Source of the DNA: Aphrocallistes beatrix
Taxonomy: Eukaryota; Porifera; Hexactinellida; Sceptrulophora; Aphrocallistidae
Assembly: GCA_963281255.1 (NCBI GenBank)
Contig: OY725491.1
Span: forward strand, 5,010,857 to 5,074,856
Direction of reading: 5' to 3'
Length of the DNA stretch: 64,000 nucleotides
Translations under genes and position numbers: made by a program
Shown here: piece after piece, positions 24,089 to 35,199 of the stretch
How the letters are laid out: each line of letters starts with the position of its first letter
Position numbering within the stretch: position 1 is the stretch's first letter
The notes under the pieces: model-generated
The model's input: the letters and a program-made list of their open reading frames with translations, nothing else
Databases searched by the model: none
Told to the model about the DNA's origin: nothing

Positions 24089-24142
24089 TAAGATTGACAT
24101 ATTTAGAGATGATATCTCCCTTATAATTAACCAATGTCACCA

Positions 24143-24219
24143 CCAGGCGACCGAAAGGAGCCTCTGGCGGACACAAAGTGTCCGCCAGCCGCGCAGCGCA
24201 AGCAAGCGAAGCGCGCTTG
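24143..24219 (+). repeat. Three-hairpin GC-rich tail, copy 1
   Basis: Consecutive stems: AGGC..CC/GG..GCCT; GGCGGACAC/GTGTCCGCC with AAA loop; then GCGCAGCGC..GCGAAGCGCGC. Ends CTTG|T. Confidence 0.85.
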
Positions 24220-25300
24220 TTATGTACAAATTGCGAGACCAATGATGCATGAACTGTTCCGGATATAACCTGTCTGTCTATGGAACTGTTAAGCCAGTAT
24301 TAATTACCTTGGGAAGACTGCTTCTTAAAACAAGACATAAATTTTAAGTTTCTTCTCAATTTTCCTCCAGAACTCTTTGATAATGGCGACGTTACATTTT
24401 GATAGCACAATGTACGTACATTGCTTAAGAAACAACCACAATAATATCATTAGTTGCCATATTATTGTGGATAAAACAATTCCTTGGTAAATAGTATAAA
24501 ATAAATCAAAGTTTAAATTTAAACCTATAATTGTTATAAATAATTGTGTATTTTAAAAGAAACATAGTCAGATATGAATACTGAACTAAAGAAACATTTA
24601 AAGTGAAATCGATAAGAATTTGTGAAATTCATACAATTGTTGTTAATTACCTTGCTAGTGAATTCAGGTCCTTGATCATGTTAGGTTACTTTGGAAACAC
24701 CGAATGTTAAGTATTTAAATATCCTGCAATCTTTTCAAAACCTGTTGAGTTGTGCTACTATTATTCTCATTAGCATTGAGTATTAAACAAAAGCAATCAT
24801 AAATTGATTTCACCTGAAATCAGCTCAAAAGCGAAATGAACTGTTCACTGGGACTTGGCATCTTCAGCTCAGGACCAAATTTTATGGATAAATTGGTCCT
24901 CGTGGTCCAAAATTCCATGAAAAAGCACACAAAAATTTAGCAACTACTAATTACTCAAAACAACACTTATATAAACGAAAATATTTGAAGTCTGTAGTTC
25001 TCATCTATCGACACAATAACAAATTATCAACCTGAAGTCAGATATAATCCACGCGGTTTATTTAACATTCCAAATAACAGTCCTTGTTACTCTAACGCTT
25101 CGAGGAGGGCTCCCTTATTCGAAGATATTTTGATATTGCTTTTAGCTGCATCGCGAATGATTAAACTCATACTAAAGCTGAGACAAAATAACGATGGACA
25201 ATGTAGCTGTATTCCTTGGTCACGTGTAATCATAGAGCGTATCTTGTATCTGGTGAAATTGAATACATACACACAAGTAAAACCTTCTAAACTAAGTACA

Positions 25301-25482
25301 GTCAGGATCGCTTATTGTGAACCACCTGGGGACCAAAAATCTGTTCATAATAGAGATACTTTATATTAAGCGAACTTGATCCAATACAAATCCTATCTAG
25401 AAAATTAAATTGGGACCAGGAGGTTAGTTCATAATAAACGAATGTTCATATTAAGCGGGTTCATAATAAGCGAACCTGACTG
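25301..25482. mobile_element. CAGT MITE with GCTTATTGTGAACC ends
   Basis: Left end CAGTCAGGATCGCTTATTG, right end (minus strand) CAGTCAGGTTCGCTTATTAT, both bordered by TA. Non-coding and pogo/Tigger-like by its termini. Confidence 0.7.
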
Positions 25483-25710
25483 TATGTACATTTTTTCAGT
25501 CGGTAATTTTACGTCACAAAGGTCTGTGTTAGGATGGATGTGCTAGCTTTCTAACAGGGTTTAATTCGCTATCTAGTATTTAATTTCTGTTGTTTTCACA
25601 ATCAACTATGTCAGATCTCCGTTACGTTGCTAGAGATGGAGATATTGCGGGTACATTAAATAACTACAGTATATAAGTATAATACAGATAAAGAGCTTGT
25701 AAATATGTAC

Positions 25711-25866
25711 AGTGGAATTCGTTAATTAGCAACTCTAGTTTTGCCCAAAAATAGTTGCTAATACGCGAAGTTGCTAATAAGGGAACAGAATTGACACAAA
25801 ATCTTCACTTATGACCTGAAGATCGGTTGCTAATAGAGCAATATTGCTAATAAGCAAATTCTACTG
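25711..25866. mobile_element. CAGT MITE with TTGCTTATTAGCAA ends
   Basis: Left end CAGTGGAATTCGTTAATTAG, right end (minus strand) CAGTAGAATTTGCTTATTAG, flanked by TA. A copy at the equivalent position before the third fucosyltransferase (45538-45688) shows that it predates that duplication. Confidence 0.75.
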
Positions 25867-26180
25867 TATATCCATATATAGAAGAATGGCTAAGCTAAAC
25901 CCAATAACTACTGTAAAATTGCATACTATGTTTATTCATGATTGATTTAATCATATATGTATAATGCAGATGAAGAGTAACCATATATGTATAATGCAGA
26001 TAAAGAGTAAGCAAATATGCATTGATTGAATTCTCAACTAGCTTAAATACTGAATAACCAATCTACTTTATACAATTGCAATTACACTGACCATTTTTCG
26101 AATCATTATTACACTAACAATAGCAACAACTCGTTAATTGTTCAATTAATCGTGATAACTCATCCAACTTAAAGTGCTCA

Positions 26181-27296
26181 ATGGTGTCATCTACAATATT
26201 AGTGATCATCCTTCTCATCTGTTTAATAAGCCTTCATGATGCAATTCGTGTTAAGATAATACCCGAGTTTGTTTGGCAGGGCCATCATGCTAGAGTGCTA
26301 GAATGTGATATACCTTGTGAGTTTTCGGAAGAACCAGAAAATCCTGATGCCGAATTATACGTAGCGATCAATAATGAAGATGTCAAAAAATTCGTGGACA
26401 GTAAATCAGAACATCCACTAAAAATCATAGCTTCGGAGGAAGGCGAACATTACTATCATTTACTCAAACTCGAATATTTAAAACAACATTTTCAGGCTAC
26501 ATCTCTGATAAACAGACACTCAGACATTCCTTTGGTGTTGATGCCAGATATGGATATCGTCAAAGCCATGAAAGTATCCAAACGTGCCCAACCAAAGGCC
26601 AGTTTTGTGGCTGTTAATTGCGACCCAAAAAATAATCGCAACGACTATGTAAAGGCGATCGCTGAAGTAATAGGAGTGGATGCGCCTAGCAATTGTTTCA
26701 ACAATATGAAATGGCCTTTTTGTGAAGGAAGACCTTGCACTAAAGTAGAAATACTCCGCAACTATAAATTTAACCTCGCTTTTGAGAACGGTGATAGTCC
26801 TGGGTATGTAACAGAAAAAATCTACGACGCTTTCGAGGCTGGGGTTCTACCAGTTTACATGGGAACACGTGACGTAGCAGAAGCGGTACCTAAAGGCTCT
26901 TACATATATGTGTCAGATTTTAAGACACCCCAGGATGTAGCAAATTATTTGAAAAAGGTCATTCGGAATGAGACTTTGTACAGAAGCTATTTTAAGTGGA
27001 AATATAAGCATGATATTCTATTTGAAATGAGAAATCGGGCACTGTGGGAAGATGACAATTTTTGTCGCGTGTGTTATTATGTAGATGCAATGAAGCGAGG
27101 ATTTGGTTGGGACCGTATCTACCAAAAGGCTGTGGCTAGGATTCTACCATCCGAAGCATCTAATGAAAAATCTGACCATCCCGACAATGTTCCTTGTGAT
27201 TGCATACTGAACTATTCATCTTATTCCTTCTTTTTGCTTCTAATAGTGATAGTAGCCTTATTTTTCAAGAAGCTCTTTAGGAAGAGAATATGGTAA
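26181..27296 (+). CDS. GT10 fucosyltransferase-like enzyme, copy 1
   Basis: 371 residues in one exon. Residues 1-22 are a hydrophobic signal or anchor (MVSSTILVIILLICLISLHD). The catalytic domain carries the GT10 donor-site signature YKFNLAFENGDSPGYVTEK (about residues 195-213), then AGVLPVYMG and, near 295-300, the FCRVC cysteine pair typical of alpha-1,3-fucosyltransferases. These enzymes move fucose from GDP-fucose to glycan GlcNAc in the Golgi. Unusually, the C-terminus ends in a second hydrophobic segment (SYSFFLLLIVIVALFF) followed by the basic tail KKLFRKRIW, so the protein may be anchored at both ends. All family landmarks and the frame are intact. The ATG follows about 250 bp of upstream sequence conserved with the other two copies. 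Confidence 0.9.
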   Translation: MVSSTILVIILLICLISLHDAIRVKIIPEFVWQGHHARVLECDIPCEFSEEPENPDAELYVAINNEDVKKFVDSKSEHPLKIIASEEGEHYYHLLKLEYLKQHFQATSLINRHSDIPLVLMPDMDIVKAMKVSKRAQPKASFVAVNCDPKNNRNDYVKAIAEVIGVDAPSNCFNNMKWPFCEGRPCTKVEILRNYKFNLAFENGDSPGYVTEKIYDAFEAGVLPVYMGTRDVAEAVPKGSYIYVSDFKTPQDVANYLKKVIRNETLYRSYFKWKYKHDILFEMRNRALWEDDNFCRVCYYVDAMKRGFGWDRIYQKAVARILPSEASNEKSDHPDNVPCDCILNYSSYSFFLLLIVIVALFFKKLFRKRIW

Positions 27297-27914
27297 TCTT
27301 ACAGAAAATTTTGCTATTTGTGTGAATGTTTGTTCATTCCAGTAGTTTCAGTATAACATATCTCGAGTCAAAAGTTCTTCAATTCATTTGATTTATATGT
27401 TTAGTATCCGATTATTGAAATAAAGACATCCTTACATAAAAGAAATCACCTATAAATTTATACTTAGCATATCATACTTGTATCTTATTTTGCTAATTCA
27501 TATCCATTATTAAATACATCATTTGCAGTCTTGATTCATTACCATTTATTGGGGGCGGTTCCCGGGCGATGATATGTCCGAACGACAAAGTGTCCGGGAC
27601 AAATGTCCCGCGAGGAAGATGTCGCTATTCGATCCCGATGTATTAAAACCTTGGGTTTACCTTCTAAACTCAAGACGCTAACAATTTTGGCTGATTTTAA
27701 AATTGGAAAGCTCAAAAAAAGCAAATTATTATAACTCACATAGGGATCTCAAAATATGGCAAAGTAAAACGGAAAATAAAATCACGCAGACAAAACTAGT
27801 TCAGTAAAGCTAGGCAGCTAAAAGCCTACTACAAGTAATATACAAAAGCAATCAAATAAATGTTAACACAAATTTACAAGATGAGACTTTCCAATGAAAA
27901 TTCTATTCAAGTTT

Positions 27915-28121
27915 CAGCCAGTCACCATTTCCAGTTTAGATAGGTTAGAGTAGACTGGAGGGTTTTCTAGCGTATCATTAGTATAGACAGGGTTATCATA
28001 TCCTGTCATTTTTTCATCGGCTATCCCAGGTGTTGCAGCTTCAAAATCCTTTTTCTCTCCTGAGATAGCATTCTGATTATCCACGGTATTACAAGGAGAT
28101 GTCTATATATCTCAGATGGTT
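27915..28121 (-). pseudogene. Tyrosine-rich receptor-tail exon, copy 1
   Basis: After a TATTTAG acceptor the exon starts EPSEIY, then a small insertion shifts the frame. The rest reads VDNQNAISGEKKDFEAATPG, MTGYDNPVYTNDTLENPPVY and SNLSKLEMVTG before a TGA. Tyrosines in DNPVY (an NPxY endocytosis or PTB-binding motif) and PPVYSNL look like a signalling-receptor cytoplasmic tail. The exon lies tail-to-tail with the fucosyltransferase. Its upstream exons were not found, so it may be a detached gene end. Confidence 0.6.
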
Positions 28122-28225
28122 CTAAATAGAGAATATTTTATTCAAATATGTAGAGATGGGGATCGAGTTAAGTTGGTTACCAGAGGTGCATCTAGCCACC
28201 CCCTCAGGGGGTCAGCCCCTCTGAA

Positions 28226-28919
28226 AATATTTTGGACTTCCATTATCCCCCTCTGAGATTCGGAAGTCAATCACGCTCCGCAGTAGCTATCCCTCAAGGG
28301 GGGCTAGTATCCCCCTGTAATATATATCTTCTTAGTCCTCCTCTGAGTTTCAGGGCAGGCCCAACTCTTTGGTTTCATTTCGGAATCTTGACTACCTGAG
28401 CAATATCTTCGTTGAATTTGCATTCTTTCCAACATTTTGCTTACAAAACACTCTTCCATGAATCTACTTATTCTTATTTATTAGCAACGGTTAAATTAAT
28501 TTTATAATCATACCTGGATAAGCGGAACTATCACTTATCATTTTAATTTGCTTTTGCACTCAACCGTTTCCATCTATCAGTTGAGATATAGTTCGTTCAA
28601 TCTATGGTCAAAATTAAGAAATCACAATGTTCCCGATATCGAGGATGTCTTCCAGCCGTTTTCTATGGCACTGAAGCCATATAAATGCTGAGCATTCTAC
28701 AGTTAAATGCAATCAATACTTCTTACTAATTGGGGGTGCTCCACTTTGACCAAGTTTAGGCCTGTTTCAAAGGATTTTGACCACCTACGGATTCTGCCCA
28801 CCTATCAGCTAAACTGTGCTTGTACAGTCTGAAAATGACAATTAGACTATTTTAAACTTGGGTGTATATGGTTACATAGAGAAGAGTACAATTTCTAACT
28901 AACAATTTTACATTTCTAG
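28226..28919. other. Repeat-derived intergenic DNA
   Basis: 28226-28340 has GC-rich CCCCCTCTGAG/GGGGGCTAG inverted units, probably a MITE. About 28600-28740 copies the repeat at 22517-22660 and 30640-30770 (GAGCATTCTACAGT). No gene seen. Confidence 0.45.
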
Positions 28920-29089
28920 ATTTACATTTTGGAAGCGATTGAATATGATCAGATCAAGAATTTTCTTATGACCAACACCATTCCTTCGGGGTTCAAGAAG
29001 TATAAACGGAAGAATGTTATTCGTAAGTGCAGTGTGTATGGACTAGGAGAGAAAAATAACCTTTTCAAGGTGAGATACAATATAATTTA

Positions 29090-29511
29090 TGAGTGTTAAG
29101 TTAGCAGCGAATTTAGCAGCGAAAATGAGCAAGACATAGATGGTTATACTTCTGCTACCAGCCACTAGATCGAATGTCATTTGGTATATATCAATACTAA
29201 CCTAGGAGGTTTATGCCATTTCGATGGAGTTTGAATTTCATCCTGATCGACCCATCTGTAGCTGAGTTATAATGTGTTATAATAAATCGTACTAGATTTC
29301 AAACCTACATAAATATAGTGAAAAATGGTCATTTTTGCTAAGTCACTAGAAGCCTTACAGGGGTTATATTGGGATATCATTGAAATGACAGTAACTTCCT
29401 AGGCTATTATTAATATATACCAAATGACATCTCGATCGAGTGACTGGTTGAAGAAGTATAGCTTGTTATGTCGTGCTCGATTTTCGCTGCTAAATTCGCT
29501 GCTAGCACTCA
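29090..29511. mobile_element. MITE with roughly 100-bp inverted ends inside the integrase intron
   Basis: Left TGAGTGTTAAGTTAGCAGCG and right (minus strand) TGAGTGCTAGCAGCGAATTT lead into matching arms ending near ATGTCATTTGGTATATAT. TA-like flanks. A single arm of a related element occurs near 63475. Confidence 0.75.
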
Positions 29512-30123
29512 TATACTTGTATAATTTGCAATTTTGATTCTAATTTCTACTGTTCGGCCAATACCTTAACTTGTCGTAAACAAATATAAGTCACAATTTA
29601 TAAGACTGAATTTGAAAATTAATGAGAAATAATCTACTTGGGGATGACTTCATGCTAACCATGTTAGAGCGATCACATTGAAATTCAAAACCTGTTTTTG
29701 TGATCGGAATGGGAATGAAGCATTCCTCCAAGTTCCTCTCCGTTCCGAAGTTTTGGGTATAATTCAGCACCACCAGGATTAGACTCATACCGGAGCGACT
29801 ACTGAAGCCATTCATAAGAAATATACTTGACTTGGATTATACAAAGATGTTGATGACTATGCAAGAATTTTAAGGTAAAATATTATATATACACATTCAA
29901 CTTTTTATATTTCCGTGCTGAATTTTATTGTTGAGTGAAAACAGTGAAAACATGTCATCAGTGCCAATTGAACGCTCTACGAGAACTGCAACCAATCCCA
30001 CCACCTGAAGAACCTTGGGCCCATTGCGGGATTGATCTTGTGTGTGAGTTGCTGTCAAACTCTTTTGGATTTCATAACATACTTGCTGTTGTTGCTCGTG
30101 CCAAGAAAACTAACGCCTGACCA

Positions 30124-30199
30124 CAGGCGCCCAAAGGGCGCCTCCGGCGGACACAAAGTGTCTGCCAGCCACGCAGCGCAAGCAAGCGAAGCGCGCTTG
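30124..30199 (+). repeat. Three-hairpin GC-rich tail, copy 2
   Basis: First stem is a perfect GGCGCCC/GGGCGCC with AAA loop. The second carries GTGTCTGCC opposite GGCGGACAC, a G-T-tolerated change. The third is as in the other copies. It truncates the integrase exon to its left. Confidence 0.85.
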
Positions 30200-31069
30200 T
30201 ACACAATAATATGACAGCTAATGATATTATTGTGGTTGTTTCTTAGGCAATGTAAGTACATTATGCTATCAAAAATGTAACGTCGCCGTTTATTAAAGAG
30301 TTTTACTTAAGTAATGTGTGAAATTGAGAAGAAATTTTGTGCATGACTTAGAAAATTTGTGCTTTGTTATAAGAAGCAAACTAGTCTTCCCAAGGATATT
30401 AATACTGGCTTAACAGTTCCATAGACAGACAGGTTATATCCGGACCAGTTCATGCATCATTGGTCTCGCAATTTGTACAGAATAAATTGGATCTTCTAAT
30501 TGTGAATTTGTACTGATTGAACGAATTTGAACGAGACTTGAAATGTATTCTGATAATTAATTGTGTTCTTCTAACGAGTCGATCATGTATTTATACTGAG
30601 ATCAAATTCCTATAGTAAAGATTCAAGAATACCTAATTGGTTTAATAACTGCTGGTTTTAACTGTAGAATGCTCAGTATTTATATAGCTTCACTTGAATA
30701 GAAAATGACTGGGAGATATCCGGGAGATCGGGGATACTGTGTCCTCTGTGTGCATTCTACCGTTAGGTTTATTTTAGAATTATTTATTGGTTCTAGGATT
30801 TTAATAAACTTTACGAACGATCGAATGTCAAAAATCAAAAGACAACCACTTATCTTGCACAATCTAATGGATTAATGTTGAATCTCACTACAAAATCCTC
30901 AAAACGCAAGTAACTATGAATCATCATTATTGTTATTATGTTATAGATCAATATAATAAATGCTGACTTATTCTAATCAAATTATTTTATTCTTTTTAAT
31001 TATTATTCTAATCAAATTAAGTAAAATCAACAAAATGATGAATGAAAGAGATGCTGAATGGTCGGAACA

Positions 31070-31260
<191 letters not shown>

Positions 31261-31635
31261 CTGCCATGAGCAATATAAGAAAGAAGAAAACATGCGATCG
31301 CAAAGTAATACGTAATTGGTTAGTTTCTCATCAATGATCTTCTCATGATACAAATGGAACTAATATTTCCTAGACTGATTTTTCGATTAGTTTTACCATT
31401 CTTCTGACATGACGCAATCTACTTGGTATGGATTTTGGCTAATCTTAGTTTTCATGATGCGTCACTGCTTTGATCAAATGACTTGGTACCGTCACATGAT
31501 ATACCACACATATTGATTGCGAATATTTATGTTTGGCTAGATCCGAATTCGAAGTGATTGATTTAATCTTAGCACAGAATATCAAAAAGCGAAGAAGTTA
31601 GCAGGTTTCGAAAAGGAGGGAAAAGCTTTGGTGCA

Positions 31636-32110
31636 CAGTGGCGTAGGGAGGGGGGGTCCTGGGTGGCCTAGCCCCCCCCCCCCAATCCTGGCAGACTGAG
31701 TTTTTTTGTCAGGAACGGAGGACCACTACCGCTTCAAAAGCACCACAAAACATACATAGGGTCTACTAATACTTGTTTGATGTCTGTTACTTATTACTAT
31801 CTTATCTTTCCAGTTAATTAAATGTTTATTTAATATTGCAGCTGTTCGTTAATATTTTTGTGGAATGTTATGCTAACTAAATATTGCTTGCATTGTAACT
31901 ATGAGTGAAGCCAAGCGGCAATGCACTATGTTGCACTATTTTAGTATGGAAGCTGAAAGTGAATGCGCTCTCCCAGTTTCTGCTCCTGATCCGCCTATTG
32001 TAGACTGCAGTCCAATGCAGTGATTCAGTACCTGCATGAACAACCACCCAACAAAGAAAGTGAGACTACAGATGCGACAGTCTACATCGAGATGTGATAC
32101 GTATGCCGCG
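31636..32110 (+). mobile_element. hAT transposon 5' fragment with N-terminal coding piece
   Basis: Starts CAGTGGCGTAGGGAGG, a hAT-type terminus. An intron-like AATATTGCAG acceptor precedes an open piece at 31901-32023 beginning MSEAKRQCTMLHYF, like the N-terminus of hAT/ZMYM1-type proteins. A TGA then ends it, and the rest is missing before the fucosyltransferase copy. Confidence 0.6.
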
Positions 32111-32136
32111 CGCGCCTAACCCCAAAAATCATACGC

Positions 32137-33225
32137 CTAATTATGATCCATAAGATCAAATACGAGCAAAAAGAAGGAATAAGATGAATAGTTCAGTATG
32201 CAATCACAAGGAACATTGTCGGGATGATCAGATTTTTCATTAGATGCTTCGGATGGTAGAATCCTATCCACAGCCCTCTGGTAGATACGGTCCCAACCAA
32301 CTCCTCGCTTTATTGCATCTACATAATAACACACGCGGCAAAAATAGTCATCTTCCCACAGTGCCCTGTTCCTTTTTTCGAACTCAGTATCATCATGCTT
32401 ATATTTCCACTGAAAATAACTTCTGTACAAAGTCTCATTCCGAATGACCTTTTTCAAATAATTTGCTACATCCTGGGGTGTCTTAAAATCTGACACATAT
32501 ATGTAAGAGCCTTTAGGTACCGCTTCTGCTACGTCACGTGTTCCCATGTAAACTGGTAGAACCCCAGCCTCGAAAGCGTCGTAGATTTTTTCTGTTACAT
32601 ACCCAGGACTATCACCGTTCTCAAAAGCGAGGTTAAATTTATAGTTGCGGAGTATTTCTACTTTAGTGCAAGGTCTTCCTTCACAAAAAGGCCATTTCAT
32701 ATTGTTGAAACAATTGCTAGGCGCATCTACCCATATTACTTCAGCGATTGCCTTTACATAGTCGTTGCGATTATTTTTTGGGTCGCAATTAACAGCCACA
32801 AAACTGGCCTTTGGTTGTGCACGTTTGGATACTTTCATGGCTTTGACGATATCCATATCTGGCATCAACACCAATGGAATGTCTGAGTGTCTGTTTATCA
32901 GAGATGTAGCCTGAAAATGTTGTTTTAAATATTCGAGTTTGAGTAAATGATAGTAATGTTCGCCTTCCTCCGAAGCTATGATTTTTAGTGGATGTTCTGA
33001 CTTACTGTCCACGAATTTTTTGACATCTTCATTATTGATCGCTGCGTAAAATTCGGCATCAGGATTTTCTGGTTCTTCCGAAAACTCACAAGGTATATCA
33101 CATTCTAGCACTCTAGCATGATGGCCCTGCCAAACAAACTCGGGTATTATCTTAACTTGAATTGCATCATGAAGGCATATAAAACAGATGAGAAGGATGA
33201 TCACTAATATTGTAGATGACACCAT
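32137..33225 (-). CDS. GT10 fucosyltransferase-like enzyme, copy 2, altered C-terminus
   Basis: 362 residues, near-identical to copies 1 and 3 through the N-terminal anchor, the complete YKFNLAFENGDSPGYVTEK donor signature and the FCRVC pair. Differences include one extra residue near position 285 (KHDDTEFEKRN versus KHDILFEMRN). The match breaks inside the last hydrophobic segment: SYSFFLL is followed by VFDLMDHN and a stop, so the distal membrane segment and basic tail are lost. If the C-terminal segment anchors the protein, this copy should be held only by its N-terminus or be secreted. It is inverted relative to the other two, and about 200 bp of its 5' flank match theirs. Confidence 0.88.
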   Translation of the reverse strand: MVSSTILVIILLICFICLHDAIQVKIIPEFVWQGHHARVLECDIPCEFSEEPENPDAEFYAAINNEDVKKFVDSKSEHPLKIIASEEGEHYYHLLKLEYLKQHFQATSLINRHSDIPLVLMPDMDIVKAMKVSKRAQPKASFVAVNCDPKNNRNDYVKAIAEVIWVDAPSNCFNNMKWPFCEGRPCTKVEILRNYKFNLAFENGDSPGYVTEKIYDAFEAGVLPVYMGTRDVAEAVPKGSYIYVSDFKTPQDVANYLKKVIRNETLYRSYFQWKYKHDDTEFEKRNRALWEDDYFCRVCYYVDAIKRGVGWDRIYQRAVDRILPSEASNEKSDHPDNVPCDCILNYSSYSFFLLVFDLMDHN

Positions 33226-33566
33226 TAATCACTTTAAGTTGGATGAGTTATCACGATTAATTGAACAATTAACGAGTTGTTGCTATTGTTAGTGTAATAA
33301 TGATTCGAAAAATGGTCAGTGTAATTGCAATTGTATAAAGTAGATTGGTTATTCAGTATTTAAGCTAGTTGAGAATTCAATCAATGCATATTTGCACTCT
33401 TCCTCTGTTTTGTGCTATAATTAAACCAATCATGAATAAATCTCTTTAGAATATCTAATGCAATTTTACAGTTTACATATATTGGATTTCATCATAGCCT
33501 ACTCTATTCGTAGAATTATAATTGAACATGCATTTTTGCAAGCTCTTTATCTGCATTATACATATA

Positions 33567-34019
33567 CACTACCTGGCCTAAAGTATTGGAACACCATATT
33601 ATAAACAATACTAAAATGTGTCTCTCCATTGATGCCAATTCATTAAACCCACGACAGCTACTGAAAATCTGATATCAAATTCGAAATCTCAATTACTCAG
33701 TTTAGAAGTTTTCTCTTCGTCAATTATGCCTAAAGGGAATTAATATCGCTTGTGCCACCTTGATCCACTTGTTCCCATAATATATAATGGTGGCAAGTGA
33801 CGCATGGTGATACAGGTACGTACTAGCAATTGTGCTTTTGAAAGGATAATCTATATAGGAATCTTCTAGATTGATTTATTCGAGTGCGTATATTTCGAAA
33901 TTGATGTTAGATTTCATTAACTTGGGTGGTTTAATTGATTGGAGTACATAGATAGACCCATTTAGTATTAATTATGATGCAAAGCAATATGGCGTTCCAA
34001 TACTTTTGTACAGGTAGTG
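33567..34019. mobile_element. Tc1/mariner-type MITE, 453 bp
   Basis: Left CACTACCTGGCCTAAAGTAT, right (minus strand) CACTACCTGTACAAAAGTAT, with TA duplicated at both ends. Non-coding. Confidence 0.85.
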
Positions 34020-34139
34020 TATAATTGTAGTGATTAATGTACCCCGCAATCTACCCATCTCAGCAACGTAGCGGAGATCTGGCATAATTGATTGCCAAAC
34101 GACAGAATTCTACCTATAAATTCTACAGGCCCCCCACAT

Positions 34140-34465
34140 TCCTAATACGGCACTGGTTGAATCTCACGACAAAATCCTCAAAACTAAAGTAGCTATGAAT
34201 TATCATTATTGTTATTATGTTATACTATATAAGTATAGTAAATGCTGACTTATTTTAATCAAATTATCTAAGTAAAATCAACAAAATGATGAATGGAAGA
34301 GATGCTGAATGGCCAGACAAACTTCAAAGAGCCGTTTTTGCAGCCAATATGCAATTCAAAAGGTCTACAATTATATCCCATTCAAACTCATATTTGGCAG
34401 AAGTAGTGATCCTTTCAACCTACTGGAATTCATAACTGGTGCCACTGAAGTATCTCCAAATAATA
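34140..34465 (+). pseudogene. Integrase gene, copy III (fragments)
   Basis: 34145-34185 keeps the end of the Glu exon (AATCTCACGACAAAATCCTC). 34275-34460 is the next exon with DAEWPDKLQ and, after the same one-base shift as copy I, YNYIPFKLIFGRSSDPFNLL then EFITGATEVSPNN. It ends where the next MITE begins. Confidence 0.7.
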
Positions 34466-35179
34466 AACAAATCTTAGTTATTATGATCTTTAGAGATCGT
34501 AATTCGAATATTTTCAAAGATTTTAAAAGATTTTTCGAGTCTAAGACCTGGAACTATGTTTTGTATGGTGATTTTTATGAGGAAAAAATGTGCCTAACAT
34601 GTAACGAAAATCGAGAATCAGGGCCCACTGCTTTCCAAATGGTCATTCTAGAGTATTCAAATTCTAGGAAAAATTGGCTCTCACATTTTCCTCGAACACT
34701 CTAAATTTGTAGAATTAAAGGATGTTTATATCAGTACATATTGAGAACCATTTGGATCAGATTTTTGGTGATGTGGAAAAAAGTGCAATTTTGGGTGATT
34801 TTGCTAAATGTACCTAATTTGATCTAGTGAAATTATAACTTTCTCTTGTTTCTGATAATGAATTCAATGGATTTATGAAATAATTCTATGGTGAATAAAA
34901 GGTATCTGGTGCTAAATCGTCATAGTACATCGATTATGAAGACATTTTTTACAGAAGCAGTGACCTTGATTCTCGATTTTCGCTGCTTGCCAAGACACAT
35001 TTTTTCTCCATAAAATTCACCCTACAAAACACAGTTCCAGGTCTTAGACTCGAAAAATCTTTTAAAACCATCGAAAATATTCGAATTACGATCTCTAAAG
35101 ACCGTAATAACTAAGATTGTTTGAGTATAAAAAATTTTATACCTAATGAAGCTTGTATCAGAACTTATGAGCCACCCTG
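34462..35179. mobile_element. Long-armed MITE with mariner-like right end
   Basis: 34470-34590 and 35020-35120 are inverted copies. The right end, minus strand, is CAGGGTGGCTCATAAGTTCT next to TA; the left end is lost. A half-copy lies at 44905-45167. Confidence 0.7.
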
Positions 35180-35199
35180 TACAAGTACAAGTAAATCGT

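Larger units (their letters stand above)
22803..24219 (+). mobile_element. Helitron-like family B element carrying a mariner-type insertion
   Basis: The 5' end is TCCTTACTATTAAAACTCG preceded by A. Then come a TA-rich microsatellite and TGTAACGAATTGATTGAAG. The 3' end is the three-hairpin GC tail (24143-24219) ending CTTG followed by T. Insertion between A and T with a 5' TC and a 3' hairpin is the Helitron pattern; CTTG instead of CTRR is unusual. The interior between 23102 and 24088 is replaced by a Tc1/mariner-type element. Confidence 0.7.
21310..24765 (-). pseudogene. Intron-containing integrase gene, copy I, interrupted by transposons
   Basis: Read on the minus strand, five pieces of a DDE integrase follow in order. 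(1) About 24765-24651: FGVSKVT then HDQGPEFTSK, the second catalytic Asp region, ending at GTAATT. (2) About 22494-22387: KLYERLNVENRKTTAYHAQS then NGLVESHNRILK with the catalytic Glu, ending at GTAAGT. (3) About 22310-22060: MMNERDAEWPDKLQTAVFAV, then after a one-base frameshift YNYIPFKLIFGRSSDPFNLL. (4) About 21990-21755: an acidic linker and KKEQNSQKKTCDRK. (5) About 21560-21318: a C-terminal SH3-like region, FEEGDLIFVQNVKK then GPYSSISEITESHLV, stopping near 21318. Splice signals at the piece boundaries suggest true introns, unlike ordinary Ty3 retroelements. A Helitron-like element (22803-24219) occupies one intron. Confidence 0.75.
24225..28225 (+). repeat. Segmental duplication unit 1 (matches 39845-47875 minus an insertion)
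   Basis: Sequence runs parallel to the third fucosyltransferase region. Shared are 24225-24765 with 39845-40405, 24759-25060 with 45211-45500, the fucosyltransferase gene, and about 900 bp downstream up to GCATCTAGCCA at 28186 / 47830. Unit 1 alone contains 25075-25700. Confidence 0.85.

Noticed and set aside
29945-30118. Integrase exon as part of a complete LTR retrotransposon
   Set aside because: No LTRs, gag or reverse transcriptase in the same orientation were found nearby, and exon-intron borders are present.
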